Origin: an uncultured Verrucomicrobiota bacterium
GTDB taxonomy: Bacteria; Verrucomicrobiota; Verrucomicrobiia; Verrucomicrobiales; DEV007
Length of the DNA stretch: 37,097 nucleotides
Reading direction: 5' to 3'
NCBI GenBank assembly: GCA_902510815.1
Contig: CABXDI010000013.1
Location: forward strand, 1-37,097
This document shows, piece after piece, positions 33,003-37,097 of the stretch (its first letter is position 1; every line of letters begins with the position of its first letter). The translations under genes were made by a program, and so were the position numbers. The notes beneath the pieces were generated by a model. It ran no database searches and was not told the DNA's origin. It worked only from the letters and a program-made list of their open reading frames with translations.

Positions 33003-34844
33003 ATGGCATTTGCACACAAATTAAGTCTTGGGGTTGTTAATTGTTTAAGTGGTGAATTTAAGCAGGGTATCAGTTCGCCCTTTGTGATTGGCTCGGGGTC
33101 AGAATCAGATATGGTTTTGTATGATGATTTAGTGCTGGATCAGCATTGTCTTATAGAAAAGACAAAAAAAGGAATTCAAATTAGATCCACTCAGCCAGAT
33201 CACCCTGATGGTAATATCATTCTTGATGGTAGTCCCACCACTCTGGCTCAGCTCAAAGCTAGGACTGAGCACTCTATACAAATTGGAAAAAGTTTTCTAG
33301 TTATCGTTACAACGATGTCTTCTAAAAAAGAAAACATTCAGATGTGGGGAAAAAATATTAAGAACGGAGGATGGATAATTAATAAGTCCAATAAGGCGGC
33401 AGCCACCAGACCGTTACAAATAAACGAAGTCTTTGATGCACGTGACACAATGGGGTTGGATCCTGATTCAACACCCGTATTTAAGGGCTCTAGTGAGGTC
33501 GGTTTTTATCTTTGGCAACTCATGTCCATTGAACCAGAACGTGAACAAAGTCATAACGCTGAACTGGCTGAATCTGAAAATGAGCCGGTCGCCGATAGAG
33601 TTGAAGATCATGAAGTAGAAAACGCATCAATGTCCAGATATGTTGATTCTGATAATGGGGAGTTTACTTGCCCAACTTGCTGGTTGAAATTTGATCGAGG
33701 TGATGTGATGCATGTGGCTGTTCATGATTCTTTATTTGGGGATCCGTTACTTGGAGAAGAACAAATGAAGAGGTTTCATGCTGATAGGTTTAATGATAAG
33801 GGTCAGGCTCTTGATGAATACGGAATACCCTGTACGGAAATCGCATGTCCTCATTGTAGGAGAACTTTGCCTCCTGGTTTTTTCGATGAGCCACACAAAA
33901 TATTTTCTATTGTCGGGGCGCCTCAGTCAGGAAAGTCCTATTACCTCACTGTTCTAATTAAGCTCTTGCAGACGACTCTTTTTAAAGAATTTGGTGTGGT
34001 CTTTCGCGATGCTGATCCTGCTGGGAATGCTCCTATAAATGAGATGAAATCTCATTTATTTAGTGCTCAAAATTCTGCTCAGGCCTTTTTGACGAAGACT
34101 CAGTTAGAAGGTTCGATGTATGAAAGGTTGCCTAGATATGATAGGATGGTTACTCTGCCAAAGCCGTTTATTTTTTCTTTGTCTGGCGCTGACTCTGATG
34201 ATGAAAATTGTTCATTGGTTTTTTACGATAATGCCGGAGAGCATTTCCAACCGGGACAGGATTCAACGAATTCACCAGGGGCTCAACACATCGCTTCATC
34301 AGATACTATCTTTTTTCTCTTCGACCCTACAATTAATCCTGACTTCAGAAGAAGTATTAGTGATTCTGAGGATCCTCAATTTAAATCACAAGTTTCCGAT
34401 CAGCAGGATATTATATTGGCCGAAACTGAGGTTCGAATTAAAAAACTCCTTGGCTTAGGGCGGCGGGAAAAAGTTGATACTCCATTGGCGATAATTGTAG
34501 GAAAGTGTGACTCTTGGATAGACAAAATAGGGGTAGAAAATTTAAAAGATCCCGTCAGTGATGGAACTCTTGATATAGGAGCTGTCGAATCGAATTCCCA
34601 ATTAGTAAGAGCTATGATGGAAGAGCATTGCCCATACGTCGTTGCAAATGCTGAAAGGATATCATCAGACGTATGCTATTTTGCAGCGAGTGCATTTGGG
34701 CATACCCCAGTAACCTTCGAAGATGAAAAAGGGGTTTCCCGTATCGGACCGGATCCTCAGAAGATAAATCCAATGTATGTTGAAATACCAACTCTCTGGG
34801 CGCTTTCAAGGGTTAGGCCCGGGTTAGTTCCATTTTTCCAATAA
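33003..34844 (+). CDS. FHA-like / zinc-ribbon / P-loop GTPase protein of a GAP1-type system
   Basis: 613 aa from ATG 33003; a GTG at 32967 would add 12 residues, but the ATG sits just before the FHA-like strand. Residues about 5-100 look like an FHA domain (FVIGSGSESDMVLYDDLVLDQHCLIE). A GYF-like segment follows (WGKNIKNGGWIINK...). Cysteine pairs CPTC (223-226) and CPHC (282-285) make a split zinc ribbon around a 55-residue insert. The GTPase part has Walker A GAPQSGKS (305-312), a switch-II-like FYDNAGE (D409-E413) and GKCD (500-503) in the NKxD position. Only one P-loop is visible. The family looks like the double-GTPase/TRAFAC-clade GTPases that pair with GAP1 proteins; the next gene, 28 bp on, is such a partner. 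A phosphothreonine-responsive switch is plausible but inferred. Confidence 0.8.
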   Translation: MAFAHKLSLGVVNCLSGEFKQGISSPFVIGSGSESDMVLYDDLVLDQHCLIEKTKKGIQIRSTQPDHPDGNIILDGSPTTLAQLKARTEHSIQIGKSFLVIVTTMSSKKENIQMWGKNIKNGGWIINKSNKAAATRPLQINEVFDARDTMGLDPDSTPVFKGSSEVGFYLWQLMSIEPEREQSHNAELAESENEPVADRVEDHEVENASMSRYVDSDNGEFTCPTCWLKFDRGDVMHVAVHDSLFGDPLLGEEQMKRFHADRFNDKGQALDEYGIPCTEIACPHCRRTLPPGFFDEPHKIFSIVGAPQSGKSYYLTVLIKLLQTTLFKEFGVVFRDADPAGNAPINEMKSHLFSAQNSAQAFLTKTQLEGSMYERLPRYDRMVTLPKPFIFSLSGADSDDENCSLVFYDNAGEHFQPGQDSTNSPGAQHIASSDTIFFLFDPTINPDFRRSISDSEDPQFKSQVSDQQDIILAETEVRIKKLLGLGRREKVDTPLAIIVGKCDSWIDKIGVENLKDPVSDGTLDIGAVESNSQLVRAMMEEHCPYVVANAERISSDVCYFAASAFGHTPVTFEDEKGVSRIGPDPQKINPMYVEIPTLWALSRVRPGLVPFFQ

Positions 34845-34872
34845 TTTAACTTAAGAACAAAGGCCGTTTTAA

Positions 34873-37097
34873 ATGGCTTACCAACTCATATATACTAGCG
34901 TTCCTCGGGGATTAGTTCCCGGGCGTAGCGGATATACTGTAGCTGCGAGGCATCGTCAGATTCGAGACAGGCTAGTTTCTGAGATAGAAAGAGTCAGCCG
35001 CTATTCATATTCCAAGGGAGGAGAATCTCCTGTAGTATATGCGCATCGCATTTTTGATATTTCAGGAAGTAAATTTCATGTCCTAACGAGAATTGTTGAT
35101 GCTGGGTCTGATTACACTGGAAGAACGAATTATCTTGCTCATCACCTCATTTGTGATTCTAAAGAATTATCAAGTAGTGGAACTCATCCGGCAGAAATTT
35201 TATTGAATTTTGACTGGCTTGATTCATTTGAGGGTGAACCTAAATATCTAGAAGATTCTGATATTGTTGATCTTTCCAGTTATAAAGGAAATATAAAATT
35301 GCCAGCAGCTAATTGGAAAATTCTGCGTGGAGAAGCCGCAGACGCAGCTTTGCTCGTTGATACAAAATCAAAGGCTAAGAATTCAATTCTTGTTTTTGAG
35401 GAAAGTGATAAGTCCATAGAAAAAAGATTGATACTTTTAGTTGGCGAGTCGGCTAAATTATTAAGCTCACCTAATGAGATAACGTTCACTACTTTTTTTC
35501 AAGAGGGAGATACGATGTCTGATTTTCAATGGATCGGATGCGAATCGGGAAGTTCAATGGTTCAGAAACCAACGAATAGGGATATTGTTAACTTGAATAA
35601 TATTGATCAAAAATCTCCAGACACAGAGCTTGCTCAGCTTGCAGTTAAGGGAGTCCTAGCGCCTAAGCCCACGGTGAACTCTCGTCCCAAAGAACAGTCT
35701 GGCTCCGCCGAATTCGCTTCTCAGAATCTTCGATCTGAACAGAAGGAGGCAAGTGCTAAAATTAATACTGGTTCTCTTCCTGCTCGAACTAATGTGCCTG
35801 CTCCCTCTTTTATTAAAACTGGTATTGGTGCTTCGCCGGTTTCAAGTATTGCTAGATCAGGTATAGATAATGCAGATGAGGTTCCATTTTATATAAAGAA
35901 TTTAAAACTTATCGTTATTTCATCGGTTGTTGGAGTAGGTATTATTTCTGGCTTGTTTTTTTATCTCACGAGTTTTCAACCTAAACAGCGAATGCGAATT
36001 AATATTGAAAGGTTTGCAAACGAGCAAAAATACTTAGAGGCGAATGATTATCTAGATAGGGTTCTTAAGGAGCGTCCAAATTGGAGAGAAAGAATTGAGG
36101 ATACTAGAATAGAAAAGGTTTTTAAACCAATGCGGGAAATAACAGAACTTAAAATCAACCAGTTTATAGGTTCTGATACTGAAAATAAAAAGGTAAGATA
36201 TGATATTGCTAGAAATCAATTAGATGAGTTTCAGGTGTTTACTAATTATTTTAGTAGTGGATCACCTGAAGCTGCAAAAATATATAAGCTAATAGAAGAC
36301 TATAATAATGCAGAGAAGCGTTATATGGATTCTTTGCAATCTGAAACTGCTAAGAATAATACGGAAAAAGAAATAATACCTAAGCCCAATGAAATTTCTC
36401 CACGGGATGATTCTGAATTAGCGTCTAATACAAACAAAAATGAACCAGAGAAAATTAAGTACTCTCCAGTATCATTATATATTTTTCTAAATACAGGAAA
36501 CTTTGAGCAGTTAGTATTGCCTGAATCTTTGAGGCGACTATCTGAAGGTGACCAGGGTCAGTTAATGGTTAATTTAAAAGCCTATGGGTTATCGAATAAT
36601 GATTTCCCTCTGTCGAGGATTATCAAAAGCGAAAAGATAAAATATAAATTTCCTGAAACAGCAGAAGAGGAAAACAATGAGATGGTTCCAATCTCAGGAT
36701 CAATAAATCTTGAACTAAAGTTTCAGGGAGCTGGCTCTCTTTATTTGCTAAAACATCAATTTAAAGAATTAGATATTAAATCTAATCTATGGGGAGTTGA
36801 GAATAGTAATCTTATATCATTTTCTGAGGGAAGAAGTTCACTTGATGTATTATTATGGAATGGTGCTCCATTTGAACCATTAGATACGCATTTTAAATAT
36901 ACTGAGGGAAGAATCAGCTTAGATGAATCCTTGAATAGGGTGATTAATGCCCTAGGTAAGGCTGAGCCAGAGCAGTATTCCCCAAATAAGGTAATTCTAA
37001 AATATACTCCTAGGGGGACAGGTGCTGACAATGCTGAACCATTGACATCAGTAATTGATTTAGGGGTAGGGCGTAGAGAGGCGATGTTTATTAATGT
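34873..37097 (+). CDS. Membrane-anchored GAP1-N2-like protein, 3' end outside window
   Basis: At least 741 codons, still open at the right edge. The start ATG has a weak AAAGG (34859-34863) upstream. Residues 1 to about 125 match the GTPase-associated protein 1 N-terminal domain type 2: YTSVPRGLVPGRSGYT (7-22), PVVYAHRIFDI, and DAGSDYTGRTNYLAHHL (76-92). A Ser/Pro-rich linker (about 235-330) leads to one transmembrane helix (about 346-366, LIVISSVVGVGIISGLFFYLT). After it come helical, TPR-like residues (EQKYLEANDYLDRVLKERP), an Asn/Glu/Lys-rich part and beta-rich sequence. Canonical GAP1 has M and C domains and no such helix as far as I know, so this looks like a different architecture. It is co-directional with the GTPase gene 28 bp upstream, so the two likely work together. 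Confidence 0.8.
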   Translation, partial: MAYQLIYTSVPRGLVPGRSGYTVAARHRQIRDRLVSEIERVSRYSYSKGGESPVVYAHRIFDISGSKFHVLTRIVDAGSDYTGRTNYLAHHLICDSKELSSSGTHPAEILLNFDWLDSFEGEPKYLEDSDIVDLSSYKGNIKLPAANWKILRGEAADAALLVDTKSKAKNSILVFEESDKSIEKRLILLVGESAKLLSSPNEITFTTFFQEGDTMSDFQWIGCESGSSMVQKPTNRDIVNLNNIDQKSPDTELAQLAVKGVLAPKPTVNSRPKEQSGSAEFASQNLRSEQKEASAKINTGSLPARTNVPAPSFIKTGIGASPVSSIARSGIDNADEVPFYIKNLKLIVISSVVGVGIISGLFFYLTSFQPKQRMRINIERFANEQKYLEANDYLDRVLKERPNWRERIEDTRIEKVFKPMREITELKINQFIGSDTENKKVRYDIARNQLDEFQVFTNYFSSGSPEAAKIYKLIEDYNNAEKRYMDSLQSETAKNNTEKEIIPKPNEISPRDDSELASNTNKNEPEKIKYSPVSLYIFLNTGNFEQLVLPESLRRLSEGDQGQLMVNLKAYGLSNNDFPLSRIIKSEKIKYKFPETAEEENNEMVPISGSINLELKFQGAGSLYLLKHQFKELDIKSNLWGVENSNLISFSEGRSSLDVLLWNGAPFEPLDTHFKYTEGRISLDESLNRVINALGKAEPEQYSPNKVILKYTPRGTGADNAEPLTSVIDLGVGRREAMFIN

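Noticed and set aside
33003-34844. Second GTPase domain (true double GTPase)
   Set aside because: I looked for another GxxxxGK(S/T) motif in the protein and found none, so only one P-loop domain is called.

Overview
The window is about 37 kb of AT-rich bacterial DNA with eight protein-coding genes. I see no RNA genes, CRISPR arrays, insertion sequences or prophage genes. Several traits point to the Planctomycetes-Verrucomicrobia group, most likely a (marine?) member of Verrucomicrobiota. These are a PVC-type beta-propeller protein with a CxxCH haem site, a Tat-exported Gfo/Idh/MocA oxidoreductase, and C-termini of the 'YTVQASGDLQRW...FFRIL' and 'YGVDFSTDMIEW...FYRVRL' kind. A GAP1/GTPase pair fits the same group. 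The placement is inference; there is no marker gene here.

Left two thirds (1-24362, minus strand): two giant secreted multidomain genes in tandem, 51 bp apart. The upstream gene (24362-12939, 3807 aa) has a signal peptide, VCBS-like domains, about ten pre-peptidase C-terminal (PPC)-like domains, a calpain-type cysteine protease core with an intact Cys/His/Asn triad, InlB-type repeats, a LamG domain, BspA-type leucine-rich repeats and Ig-like domains. The downstream gene (12887 to beyond base 1, at least 4295 codons, no stop in the window) has a signal peptide, LamG-like domain, M60/enhancin-type zinc metallopeptidase (HEMSH...E), Ig-like domains, a duplicated 'ELRG' module flanking a pentapeptide-repeat block, thirteen tryptophan-rich 'NQDLNGDG' repeats, an anchor-U-like domain and InlB/TSP3-like repeats. 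The proteins share several modules and probably act together at the cell surface or outside, as protease-adhesins.

Middle: a 441-bp divergent intergenic region (24363-24803) holds diverged direct repeats and hairpins. It lies between the giant operon and a plus-strand pair, a gamma-glutamyltransferase-family protein and a PVC-type propeller/HEAT/cytochrome c protein. These converge on a minus-strand set of three exported proteins: CBM9-like protein, 183-aa unknown, and Gfo/Idh/MocA oxidoreductase.

Right (33003-37097, plus strand): an FHA-like / zinc-ribbon / P-loop GTPase gene followed 28 bp later by a membrane protein with a GAP1-N2-like N-terminus, cut by the window edge. This resembles the GTPase/GAP1 component pairs of predicted NTP-dependent conflict systems, but in a membrane-anchored form. 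It and the giant protease locus are the two most interesting parts of the window.
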